64,000 nt of DNA from Kondoa malvinella (lineage: Eukaryota > Basidiomycota > Agaricostilbomycetes > Agaricostilbales > Kondoaceae). Under the pieces are notes generated by a model, which did no database searches, was not told where the DNA came from, and was given only the letters and a program-made list of their open reading frames with translations. The stretch is from positions 186,001 through 250,000 of the forward strand of contig BCIM01000009.1 in assembly GCA_039545315.1 (NCBI GenBank). The letters are read 5' to 3'. Made by a program: the position numbers and the translations under genes. Each line of letters begins with the position of its first letter. Position 1 is the stretch's first letter. Below, piece by piece: positions 25,833 to 36,380 of the stretch.

Positions 25833-26241
25833 ATGACGAATGGCAGCGAAGAGACGAGATCCTTAGCGCAGCTGGACGAGCGGGAGATGTGCCACCGGAT
25901 ACTTTTGCCTGTCAGTCTGTTGGAACCAGCTAGCCATTTGGATTCAAAGGCATTTCTATACGGGTGATTTGACGGCGCGGCGCAGCCGTCAGATGCTTGC
26001 GAGCTTTCTCTTCCCGAGACAGCATGGACCGGAATGAAAGGATGATAGAAGGATAAAGCAAGGCGCGAACGATTCGGACGACGGCAATCTGCTCATCCAT
26101 GCAGAGAAAAAGAAGCCTTCTGCAAAGTCCGAAGCTAAGAGCAAGTATTGGACCAGCAAAACTGCGCCGCCTGACGAGCGCGACAAACTGGATATCGACT
26201 ACACTATGGAGATGGATGCTGTGCCGAATGAGTACTTGTAA
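25833..26241 (+). CDS. Small soluble protein, unknown
   Basis: Family not recognised. Two exons are proposed. ATG 25833 gives MTNGSEETRSLAQLDERE then CHRILLPVSLLEPASHLDSK and AFLYG. An intron (GTGATT to GATGATAG, about 80 bases) keeps the frame into RIKQGANDSDDGNLLIHAEK, ending PPDERDKLDIDYTMEMDAVP-NEYL. The product is about 115 residues, strongly charged, with an acidic C-terminus and no membrane segment. The case rests on frame continuity, protein-like composition and position between two genes on the same strand. The start and the intron could be different. Confidence 0.5.
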
Positions 26242-26436
26242 CGAGATGGCGGGCGTCTGTTTGCCTACAATGATTTGCAGATCAGAGTTACGGCCTGATC
26301 TATAGCGTGACCACAGCTGGAATATTCAACAGGAAGAGGGCCTTGCTTCTGTATGGTCACCAGCACCAAGAGCTACAGTCGCCAGCTTCATTAGGTTCCG
26401 ACACAGACTTCGCGCTCTCAGAACCCGACGACGTAT

Positions 26437-27935
26437 GTGATACCCATGAACACTTTCAAAAGACGCGTTACCCTCAAGAAGATACCCATTGCGAGCGAAG
26501 ACATGTCCGGAGCTCATATAAGCACTCGTCCTGTGCTTATACCTTATGACGTTCTTGTGCTCATCTTCAAACATTTGTCCACTTTGCTGGAAGTACAAAA
26601 CTTCTTCGAGTACTCAGCTGGGAATCTAGCCAGCGCTTACATCGAACTAACCATCTCCCCTCTGTCTGATCGCTTCCTTGGTCACGCGAAAACACACCTC
26701 AAATCGTGTGCTCTTGTCTCTCATCTTTGGCGAGAAGCTGCTTTACCGGTGCTGGAGGATGCGGTTCACTTCTTTTCGGCAAAGCGGTCTGCTACGACTC
26801 TATTCAAACCGGAGAAGGTCAGGGCGTGCAAGTGGCATTATACGACATGGGTCGCTAGATATTTGGAGGAGTTGGCGAAGGTTCCAGCTGTATCAGACAA
26901 ACGCAAGAAGTTTCGGCTCAGCTCTTTGTTCCGAAGAACGAGCCTTTCCCCAATCCCGCTTGTTGAACAACCACTGCCCATCAAAGTACCTGTTTCTCTT
27001 GGTGCTTTCGTCAACCTGCAAGTGTTGTACCTGAGTGCACACGTGATGGAAGAATTACAAGAGCTTTCGCGCTCGCCTTGCCCGTTGGCTGGACTTGAAC
27101 ATTTACGCACCTTGATCTTGTGCAATTACGATGCGGTAGATTGGGGGCCACAACCTAGGTCGGGTAGAGCATTATTGTTCATGGAAGAAGTGGTGTATTG
27201 GGTTAGAGGGTCTCATATCACCTCTTTGGAATTGTTTGATGTAAGGAACACTCTAACACATGTTTCTCCAGTTGACTGATCTTCGATGGGTAGCCTATTA
27301 TTGCGCCAGCCCATATTCCGGACACAGTCACAGCGGATGACTTTCCACCATCTCTCACTTCCCTACTTCTGTTCTCTCATACCACTCACACCGCCTCATC
27401 TTTCGCCAAACTTATGAAATGCCTACCAAATCTGCGCTCTCTTATTCTGTCACCAACAACCAACCCTTCATACGACGATGCTATCGATCCCTGCGTCCTT
27501 CCAGAGCTCGACACCTTGACATTAATCAGTTGTTCTTTCGATTGTACAACTTTATGTGGACGAGCAGGATCAATCAGAGTTACGCGTCTGCGGTGCTTGA
27601 GTGGCCACGTGGATATGAATCGCCGACTGCCCGCTCACCCTACCATTGAAGATTTCAAGTCCTGCTATCCGAAAATGCACTGCATTGGTGACATGTTTCT
27701 AGCAGGCGCACTGCCTAGTTTGGAGACTGTGAGGCTCCAAGTCGTAGAATTGCCCGATCAAAAGCACCAGCATCTTGCGGAACAAGCGCAAAGGGAATTT
27801 CGGGAGGATTGTGAGAGCCACGGCATCGAAGTACAAATCAAGCAGGTCAAACATTGGCAGTCTGCAAATGGGCCGAATCTTCTATGTGAATACCTGACTG
27901 TTCTTCGGCGTGAACGGAGCGACTGGCCTGAATAG
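26437..27935 (+). CDS. F-box-like / leucine-rich protein
   Basis: An N-terminal F-box-like segment, PVLIPYDVLVLIFKHLSTLL, is followed after about 45 residues by LKSCALVSHLWREAALPVLE, the layout of many fungal F-box-like proteins. The rest carries leucine-rich stretches (FVNLQVLYLSAHVMEELQEL; LEHLRTLILCNYD; FPPSLTSLLLFSHT; CLPNLRSLILSPTT; LPELDTLTLISCSF). One intron near 27240-27295 joins two long exons. Such proteins often act as SCF ubiquitin-ligase adaptors, but no Skp1 contact can be verified. The gene is bracketed by the two copies of the 180-base direct repeat; the second copy starts 75 bases after its stop. Two near starts (26437, 26446) exist. Confidence 0.7.
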
Positions 27936-28010
27936 ACTCGCGTCCAAATTCGCTCATGTCGTCCGTTACTCAAGCTGTCAATACACCTTCCATTCAGTCC
28001 AGCACCATTT

Positions 28011-28188
28011 CTTTTCTGAGAGAGAATTCTCCTCTTCATCGATATTGGAAAGATCTTCGAGCTGGCAAGATCAAGAAACCTCAGCCCAACGTTGGTTTGG
28101 CTGCAGCGTATGGGTCGGAGAGCGATTAGCAAGCCGACAAGGAACAAAGATAAGGTGTATATGTACAGCATTGAAATACCCTCGTGTG
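28011..28188 (+). pseudogene. Detached second copy of the SURP gene 3' end
   Basis: This is the diverged partner of copy A. It keeps an open frame of 38 codons, FLRENSPLHRYWKDLRAGKI..NVGLAAAYGSESD, and the stop codon in place, then about 55 bases of matching 3' flank. No SURP domain start or upstream exon is found before it: homology begins abruptly near 28011. Within the frame I count about four silent and three replacement differences. It is most simply a remnant of a segmental duplication. The flanks (27936-28010 and 28189-28461) show nothing recognisable. Confidence 0.8.
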
Positions 28189-28461
28189 GGCTACGCGTCC
28201 TTGCCAATTATTTGGCATCTGTAAAGGCAGAACAGTCAGTCTTCAGCTCCCGTCTTACTTCCTTCCACAGTATATCAATCCTCTCAAGAGCTGTACTTGC
28301 TTGTTCTTGCCTTGTCTGTGCTGCGTATACTCAAGTGACATTGAGCAGCGTTAAAGGCGTTCGAGGCTAGCAGAACTATAGCAATCCATGATACTTGGTA
28401 AAGCCTTTTGACACGATCTGACACATAGTACAATCATTGTCCACTGCGGGTTCACACTCTT

Positions 28462-30764
28462 TCACAGTTTGGCCTTGGTATTTGCTCTGTCTCTCAAGAC
28501 TCGCCTGTTGTTCCCGATGAGTTCGCACAGTGATAATTCAGAAAACACGTACCTGAGTAGCTTGCCGCTGAGAAAGGTCGCAAGCGCGAATGTCAGAATG
28601 CGCTGAATCAGTTACTGCCTTGACGTACCTTGGGTTCTTGGGTATAGCATCGATGAACTCGACACCTCCGCTCAAATGCTTATACCTGATCGTTTTGTCC
28701 TTCATGTAGTCCACGATCTGTGTTTGCTTTTGTCGAGCCCGATCTGCATCTTGTCCCAATTGCGAGCGTGCTTCGGCGCTCAGCACAACGAACGCTTTCG
28801 GCTTCTCGCCAGCCATTTCGTCTTTGATGCCGACTACGCAGGCCTATACATCTGGTTTTAGCTTCATCAAACAGGCACGGAGCAGACGCACATCTTGAAT
28901 ATCTGGATGAGTAAGAAGTAGACCTTCTAGTTCAGCCGGAGCAACTTGCATGCCGTTCGTCTTTATCCTGTGTCAAGAAGATCAGACACTAGCAGGACAA
29001 GCATGGAATTGACCTACAGCTCCTTGATACGGTCCGTGATGAAGATTGCGCCATTCTTGTCCACATAAGCCTCATCACCAGTATGCACCCAACCTTTGAT
29101 AAAAGTGCTCTGAATCAAACACATCAGGTTCAGCTATCCACAAATCTGGCAGAGCTTACTTCTGTAGCCTTCTGGTTGTCAAGATATCCCAGAGCGTTCG
29201 AGGGAGAGTATATGGCTAATTCTCCAACTTCGCCTTGAGCCAACGCTTTCCCTTGCGGATCCATGATTTTCGTTGCTACGTCAGGTAAAATTCTTCCAAT
29301 AGCGCCTGAAGGGAAGTCCGGTATTTCCAGGCTAGAAGGGGACGAGACTACAGATGTCTGATTTGCCAGAAGGTGCGCAGGTCAGCACATCGAATAGAAC
29401 GAGGAAAGAGAGTCACAGCTTACAGCAGTCTCTGTCATTCCATAACCTTGCCCGATGGCACAATTTGGTATCCTAGCTTTCAAGGCAGCCATAGTATCTG
29501 CACTCAAGGGCGCAGCACCAATCTTGATATCCCTCATAGCTGATAAATCGGCATTTTTCGCTTCTGGACTTTTAACGAGCATCACAGCCACTAGAGCAAA
29601 GTCAGGGTCAGTTAAGTGGATTGACCGAGACTCACTAGGAGGGACTAGGCAATGAATATCTACTTTATATTGCGCGGTATATTTGAGGAATAGCTTGAGG
29701 TCGAATTTGGGTAGGACGATCAAGCTGACGCCCGCGAAGAGTTGAGCATGAAGGACGACAACGAGACCGAATATATGGTAGCTGGGACCAATTGTGAGGA
29801 CAGCTCAAGCGATAGTTCGAGTACTCACAAAGGTAGGATGGCCATTGATCTAGATTGACCTGGCTTGAAGCGACCTTTGCGGAACTCGTTATATTGCAAC
29901 ACGTTCGAAGTGACGTTGTAGTGCGATATCATGACTAGAAGGCGTTCAGCAGAACTCTTAGTTTGACCATAGACACTGACCAGCTTTCGGTAGACCTGTA
30001 GTACCAGATGAAAAGGATAGGAAAGCCAACTTGGTCTTTGATTCTCCCTTTCGCAGCTTGACGATCTGAGGGGACTTTGACTGAGCATGCTTCCGGATCA
30101 GGCTGCTGATTGAAGGGAAGTTGGTTGTCTCTGGTGAATCTTCCATCAGGCAAATCATGTTTGTGTTCAAGCCGGCTTGTTTGCATGCTTCTTGAGTGAC
30201 TTTCAAAGAAGCTGGATGGGCAATGATTGCTTTTACTTTGTAGACGTTCTGTACAGTTGTCATTTGATACGCGAGCTCTCCTGATAGGTAGGCGGGATTA
30301 GCGGCCGAGATGATACCTCTACATGGTAGCGACATGGCCATCAGCTAGATGAGTCTAGTGGTAGAGCAAGACTCACCCAAGTTGATGGGTAGCCCAGCAG
30401 CAGGTAGAGAACTCTTGCGAATTAGGCGAAAAGATGAGCACTACATCATCTGATCCGACATTGTATTCGTTCGCTAGAGCTCTGCTGAATGCATAGGTCC
30501 GCTCTTTACAGTCTTCGAAAGTTGTTTGCTGGCCAGTCTTTGGGTCCGTATAGTAAGTCATGCCTCGAGGGTTGTGCCGACCTTGAGGGACATAATTGAA
30601 CATGAAGTCGGGAATGGTCATGTCATCTGGAAAGTGCGACACTCCGCCCTGTAATGCTGAACATGAGCTGCTGTTTCCCAAGCTTGCAGTACATAACTTG
30701 CGAGATTCGAGTGAAAGACGTTATTCTCGTCTTGCTGCGCCCATCTCATTTGCTTGAATGGCAT
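28462..30764 (-). CDS. 4-coumarate-CoA ligase-like acyl-CoA synthetase, peroxisomal
   Basis: An ANL-superfamily enzyme that activates a carboxylic acid as an adenylate and transfers it to CoA. The start MPFKQMRWAQQDENNVFHSN joins after an intron to GGVSHFPDDMTIPDFMFNYV. Motifs in order are LSFSSGTTGLPKAVMISHYN (AMP-binding P-loop), YHIFGLVVVLHAQLFAGVSL, IGQGYGMTETA, WVHTGDEAYVDKNGAIFITD and the C-terminal IDAIPKNPSGKLLR, whose lysine is catalytic for adenylation. Splicing the last two introns gives RVLRDRANTKAKL; the terminal AKL is a type-1 peroxisomal targeting signal. The substrate (aromatic or fatty acid) cannot be told. About nine introns. Confidence 0.88.
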
Positions 30765-31314
30765 CTTTGCTAGTATTCTAGTATTCTGTCACAACCACGG
30801 CTGACCAGGAGAGAGCAGTGCGAGAGCCTTGATGAAACGACGGGGCTCCAATTTTACCGGTTGTTCACATGCAGTGATATGCTTCCAAGCTTCCAAGAGT
30901 GAGGGAAAGAGAGCTACTTGCTGCTGTCAAGAGGATCGCGAGAAGACTCTTACCGCTCAAGAGGTTCTATCCTCGCTGAAGGATATGTCGGCGAAGGTCA
31001 AGCCTGAAAAGTTTTGAGGAAGACATGAAAGCTCGACCAATGTCTCGTATCTGGCTGTGTTGGTCCTGCTCTACTAAATCTATAAATCTATTGCAAATGT
31101 CTCCTCGATGCACCTCTGCGCTTTTCGTTCCCTTGAGAATGGGACCTCGAACTATTTCTCGTATATCCGCTCGAGACCTGTACAGAATCTGTTGTCCTCT
31201 CGATTCCTCCCTGGAAGCTACACTCTTCTAGCAGACATCTCTTCGGACAGAAGCACAACGTCTTCCTGCTTATCGAGCGTATACTCTCTTGCTCTCAAAC
31301 CAGATCACAACACA
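30765..31314. other. Intergenic region between acyl-CoA ligase and secreted-protein pair
   Basis: 550 bases between divergent starts. One plus-strand frame (30829-31017, 62 residues, ending LKDMSAKVKPEKF) has no support beyond being open. The final 100 bases before ATG 31315 are C/T rich with AACACA just upstream of the start, as in fungal leaders. No other feature was seen. Confidence 0.4.
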
Positions 31315-31838
31315 ATGCTCTACAAATCGCTTATCTTCGCCTGTCTATCGGCTGTCACCATGGCTGTAAGAGTCACTTCCTTCCTCAGCGCAGATTGCAC
31401 CGCCGACGTGCTAGATGTTCTGGACAACCTACCAGGGTGAGTAGTTTTAAGCTTGCGTTATCCGGATTGTTCTGAAACCGCTGCAGGGTCGGAAATGGCG
31501 CAGAGGAGCACGTTGATTTACCGAGAGAGGCTCAAAGCTACGCCATAGAACTGCAGGACTGTGAGTCCTCGTTAATCTCCCGGCTCCCACCTATCCTGAT
31601 GTCGAATGCTAGATAACAAAGTCTCCATCTTTGCGTATGATTGGAATGCAGGCTGTCCGTCTTTGGACGAGGCTAGGACTGTGAAGCAAATGATCACCGG
31701 TCCGACTTGCATGGTGTACGATCCCAATCCAGACGTTTCTCCAGCCGGGTGAGTCGCGCCGTTTCCGTCGATTGTTGTACATGCTCAAAACTTGCCAGAT
31801 GCAACATGAAAGCGGCTTATTGGGGTCGCGATCCTTGA
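31315..31838 (+). CDS. Small secreted cysteine protein 1 (tandem paralogue)
   Basis: Family not recognised. The N-terminal signal peptide is MLYKSLIFACLSAVTMA, with likely cleavage near VRVTSFLSADC. Four exons with consensus introns give a mature protein of about 105 residues with four cysteines, in SADCTAD, WNAGCPSLDE, TGPTCMVYD and SPAGCNMKA, allowing two disulfides. The C-terminus is AAYWGRDP. The introns fall after LPG, inside the tyrosine codon of LQDY, and before the glycine-cysteine of the last exon; all three positions recur in the next gene. No catalytic motif is visible. A role at the cell surface or in the environment (adhesion, defence, host contact) is possible but unproven. Confidence 0.8.
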
Positions 31839-32098
31839 ATGCGGAAATCCTGTCGATACAGACTTGCTTTTGATTCTGGAGTGTTTTCAGACGAGTTCGG
31901 ACATCAAGATGATTGCTTCTCGACTTCACTTCCATTCTTAGCAACACTTCTGTCTGTTTCAGGTCGCCAGCTTCTGTGCACATGCTCTTGAACTCCTCTT
32001 CCAGATGTAAGTACAACATCTTGTCACGTTCGTGTGTAAGCTTGGCACCTTGTTTCACTCTTGCTCTGTGTTCGCTATCTTGCTGCCTTCCAACAACC

Positions 32099-32639
32099 AT
32101 GCTTGGTCTCTTCTCCAAGGCAATCTTCCTTTTTTCGCTTGCAGCTGTTGCCTCGGCTCAAGTCACCGTTCGTACCTTCAAGAGCAGCGATTGTAGTGCG
32201 GACGAGGTCGGCCAACGTTCAGGGGCCCCGTACCTTACTACTCAAGTCTGACAGTGTCGCGGCTGATGCTGAATATATAGAGTCGCGGCTGGACAGGAAA
32301 ACTCGATCATGCTCTTCTCAGGAGAGATCCGTAGCTACTCTATCAATTTTAAGGATTGTGCGCATGTTGCTGCATAGAGGGAGCATATCTGATGTCCTTT
32401 CTAGATCAAGGCGCTTGGTCTTTCCCCCCCGATGGGAGTCCAGGCTGCACCAGCTTGCAAACACGGCGCAACGAGCCTAAGCTGCACATTCCGGAGCCGA
32501 ATCGCTGTGTTCAGTACAATCAGGACAACGAAGCCACGCCAGGGTAAGGATGGTCTTGTGTAGATCAGAAAAACCGCTCATGAATGTATGAACGAGTAGT
32601 TGCGGTGTCCGGCAGGTTTTCTACGGACGGGATGCATGA
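32099..32639 (+). CDS. Small secreted cysteine protein 2 (tandem paralogue)
   Basis: Signal peptide MLGLFSKAIFLFSLAAVASA, then QVTVRTFKSSDCSADEVG. Three introns are needed and all fit: one of about 50 bases (GTACCT to ATATAG) before VAAGQENSIMLF, one after the first base of the tyrosine codon in FKDY (GTGCGC to TTTCTAG), and a last one (GTAAGG to GAGTAG) before the final CGVRQVFYGRDA. The mature protein has about 107 residues. Four cysteines correspond to those of the upstream paralogue (SSDCSAD, GSPGCTSL, PNRCVQY, TPGCGV), and both proteins end with an aromatic residue followed by GRD. Proline content is higher than in copy 1 (SFPPDGSPG; HIPEPN). A run of seven C bases lies in exon 3. Confidence 0.78.
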
Positions 32640-32722
32640 CATGGCATACAGACGTACTAGGCGCGATTTGCGATTTGAGACCAGCGGATGGGCTTTCTCA
32701 ATGCATAAAGGATTGCTTGATT

Positions 32723-35718
32723 TTACCAGAAATCATCATCTGCACCACCGCCCTTCTTGCCTTTGCCCTTCTTGCCAGCCACAACCGTCGCTTGCTTGTT
32801 GTAGGCCTCCATCACTTGCTCGCTGTCGGTAGCATCTTCGGACTTTTTGTCGTCTCGCACTCTGATCAAACGAGGGAAACGCAAAGAGATGCCTCGACCG
32901 CCAGCGACCTGCACAGGCATCAGCACAAGACTATGGAATCCGAAGAAAGACTCACAAGACCCTTTGCAGCCGAGTAGACCGGGCTCAAACTCAAATCTGC
33001 CGCCAGGATCTCCCAAACGTATTGCGGCTCGAAAAAGACTTCCGGTTTAGCATCACCAACATCGTAGTACGACTTCTTTTGACCGATCTCGAGAGGTTTG
33101 AGTTCAGAGTGGAACTTTGCCAATTGCTCGTCCGAGAATCCAGTACCGATCTTGCAAATGGCTTGGTATTGCTCGCCTTCTGGATCGTAACAGGCCAAAA
33201 GGTAGGCGCCATACCACTGAGATCGTTTTCCACGTCCTTGATAGCCACCAATCACGACCAAATCGAAGGAATCTCCCGTACCAGCGAGATAATCCTTCTT
33301 CACCTTCAACCAATTCATACTCCTACGACTTGGCTCATAGTACGCAGCTTCACCTTCCAGCATCTTAACCATCAGACCTTCACATCCATCTTTGATACTG
33401 GCATCGAGGAAGAGCGAAATCTCCTCAGTGTTTTCGGCATCAGACCAGGTAGCGAATGCGAATTCTCCTTCGACTGGCTGGAAGTGCTTTCGAAGTAGAT
33501 CACGACGAGTAGAAAGATCCTTGTGCAGAAGTGACTGTATTACACAATCAGCTGTGTGTTCGCGCATATATTTATGCAACCCACCTCGCCGTTGAGGAAA
33601 AGCAGATCAAAAGCGAAAAGACAGACTCTGACAGTGACGTCTTCCGCTCTAACATCCTTTCGCTTGCGACGACTGAGGTCTTGGAACGGCAGCATGCGCT
33701 TTTCTTCAATGTCCCATGCGACAGCTTCGCAATCAAGCACGAAAGATTGAGTAATGTCTGCTTTGATGCACTGTGCACCGAGAAACATCGATAGTAAGCC
33801 AAGTCACTCATGAATGTTTCTTCCGCACCTTTGGCAATTGCTCGACCAAATCCGGATACTTTTTACTCATGTCTTCTGAATTTCGACTGAAGACGCGAAG
33901 GGACTTGTCTGGTAGGTAGTGGACTTGTGCACGTTCTCCATCGTACTTGTACTCGCAGGTGAACTTCTTGCCCTCGAAGCGATCCAGCACTTCGGAAATT
34001 GCTTTTGTCGGTTTAGCCAACATGGGTTTGAGCGGTACACCTTAGCCAATGATCAGATACAATTCATATCTTGTACGTGAGGACATACCAGCAGTCAATT
34101 TGCACTTTTCCTTCAACCCTTCAATGCCCACTTCAAGCAAAGCCGGAATCATGTCATCATACGAAGGCATCTCACTAAAGACGCTCTTGACGACATCAGT
34201 CGCATTCTCCAACTTCTTGGTTATTGCTTCTTTACTGAGGCTCTTGCCACTTTCTTCAACAGCAACCGTAACAGCAGCATGAGCAATCGCAATCAAGACA
34301 CTCTTCTCTGCTAAACCGATACGAAGTTTGCCTTCCAATGAGCGAATGAGAAATTTCGCTTCGGATCCTTGACAGGCAGCGAGCAGCTTTTTGATGACGT
34401 TGACTTTACGAGCTTTGGTCGTTTTGCCTTCAATTTTAGCAATTTCTTTCAGTAGCTTGAACACGCCTGGTACAGTTAACGGCTGAGGCTTGAACATGAC
34501 TGGTTGTTTATTGCGCGAGTTCTGTCGATGCCAATCGAAAGGTGTAAGCCCCAGCAAAGGGTAAACGCCGTGATGGACCGACCTGAGCTACAGTACCCAA
34601 ATCGCCCTCCTGTTTGTAATCAGCCTTGATCTGCTTCTCCGTCCTACCCGTAGATTCGCTGATAGCCGTCAAGAGCGTACTTTCACCCAAACCAAGTTCT
34701 AAACCCTCGTAATCGGGACATAGACGGTTGATGCAGAGGTAAACGACTTTTAGTAGATCGCCCGGAGTAGTTTGCATGACTTTGGTGAGGAATTGAGTGA
34801 GGTAAGAAGCGATTTCTAGACGCTTGGTGGTGGATTCGATCTTGGAAAGGGTGTGGACTAGAGCGGCGTAGGGAACGCTGTAAGTGTGCCAATATCTCAG
34901 TCTCGTACGAAACCAAGGACTTGACAGCACTTACGGAGCACCTTCTTTCCAATCAGGAACATCGCCTAAATCGACAGCAACAGCTTTCTTGCTTGCAGTC
35001 TTGCCTTTGGGAGCAACCACAGCCTCGGCTCTGTAAGAGCAGCTAACTTCAGCCCCGCGAAAGAGCTAAGATCACCGAACTCACTGATGGGAAGCAAATT
35101 CGTCATCCTCATCGCTGTTCTCAGACGAGTCTTCTTCAGCATTAGAATCAGCAGATGCTTCAGATTTATCGTCTTCAGAGATGGAAGCTTCTTTGGCTTT
35201 GCTGGTTGATGCAGCAGGGGCTGGTGCAGGAGCGACTGGTTTCTTGGTAAACATGTCTGGCACTTTGCCTTTGGGTTTAGTTTCTTTGGCTGTAAGCAAG
35301 TCAGCGCGATGCTTTAAATGCGAAGATCGAGCATACCTTTGCCGTTGGTTTTTGCTTTAGGTGCAGGTTTCTCAGCCTCGACATCTGAAGAGTCTTGGAC
35401 TTTGATCTTCTTCTTTGGTCGATCTGTCAGTATGAGTATGACTACATGAGCACAAAGCCCAATAGCAATGCCTGTCCACTGACCAGCTTCGTTGTCTGAC
35501 CCAGCTTTGTTCTTTGTTAAAGTGCTCATGCTCGATGTCGCTTCTTGTTTCCTGAATAAAGCTATCGACGCGCGTGTCTTCAGAGGGGAGACCTCGTAAG
35601 CCCAAGCGTAGGCTGGCTTACAGTCTACGCGTCTTTGCCGTGGAGGGTCAGGCGGTAAAGACAGGAAGGTGTTTAATGATTTCTGATGGATCAAAGGCAG
35701 AGGTCCAGTAGGTTTCAT
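32723..35718 (-). CDS. CDC9: ATP-dependent DNA ligase I
   Basis: Joins Okazaki fragments and seals excision-repair nicks. The adenylated lysine is in [14 protein letters not shown], preceded by [20 protein letters not shown]. Other nucleotidyltransferase motifs are [55 protein letters not shown] and [14 protein letters not shown]. The C-terminal OB part reads [20 protein letters not shown]. The N-terminal DNA-binding domain includes [19 protein letters not shown] and [20 protein letters not shown]. The leader is disordered and acidic, with candidate PCNA-binding stretches [11 protein letters not shown] and ASIALFRK; neither is a perfect PIP box. ATGs at 35943, 35718 and 35529 compete as starts; 35718 keeps both candidates. 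Confidence 0.92.
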
Positions 35719-36380
35719 GCAATGCCTTAACGCAGGCAAACGAAGACTTGTTCTGAGCAGCTGCAGCTTGTTGAAGTGAACCTGGTGACGTTTGACGCCG
35801 AGCAAGCGAGAGAGCGAAATCGTCGAAATGACACAGCGCCTCAGAGTCTGGCTGAAGGGTACGAGAATCTGTCTATCTAATAAGGTTTCGTCTGTCTCTG
35901 CGCTTTGGATCTTCTGGCACGCGATTGCAGTCAAAACATGCACCGACTGCTGGACGTGATCTTTCCCGCTGCTCGAGCTCTCTTGCGCGGTCTGTGTCTT
36001 TCCAACTCCTCTATGCAGATCTGTCTCTTCTGCTCGTGCAATAAAGGCATGAATCGCGTTGCATGTCGCCTTATTACAAGAGCTTCAGAGCTTCAACCTG
36101 TCCTTCTTCGCGTTCTGGCTCTGAGCCTAACGCTGCAGCCGAGCCCATCTTCTGTGTTAGTAATGTACTTTCCCGCCGTTCGCATACTTTTCTCGGCTTC
36201 GAATCTTTGTTTCGGCTACTCAGCGTGCTCTTCTAGCAACATCGGACCGACTTCCATACTCCTCTAACGCTTCCTTGGGCATGTATCGCGTGCATCACAC
36301 AAACCTAGCTCTATACACCTCTTTTCTTCTCAATCAATGACCTTTCATACCCGTTTCTTGTGATACCTGCTATTTCAAGC
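35719..36380. other. Divergent intergenic region, CDC9 / DUF6534-like gene
   Basis: 662 bases. The first 225 bases could encode an N-terminal extension of the ligase, since the minus frame stays open to 35943. A plus frame of 120 residues (35905-36267) is Cys and Leu rich with no family resemblance and is not called. No clear promoter element was seen. Confidence 0.4.

Noticed and set aside
30350..30380. tRNA-like GTGGTAGAGCAAG string
   Set aside because: It lies at an intron of the acyl-CoA ligase and no matching B box or cloverleaf follows.
30829..31017. 62-residue plus frame before the secreted pair
   Set aside because: Only open by length; no signal peptide, motif or homology.
31609..32118. 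Minus-strand open frame of 169 residues overlapping secreted protein 1
   Set aside because: It is antisense to exons whose spliced frame gives a signal peptide and conserved cysteines, and it has no motif of its own.
35905..36267. Plus-strand 120-residue frame between CDC9 and the DUF6534-like gene
   Set aside because: Cys/Leu-rich low-information sequence, no start context or homology.
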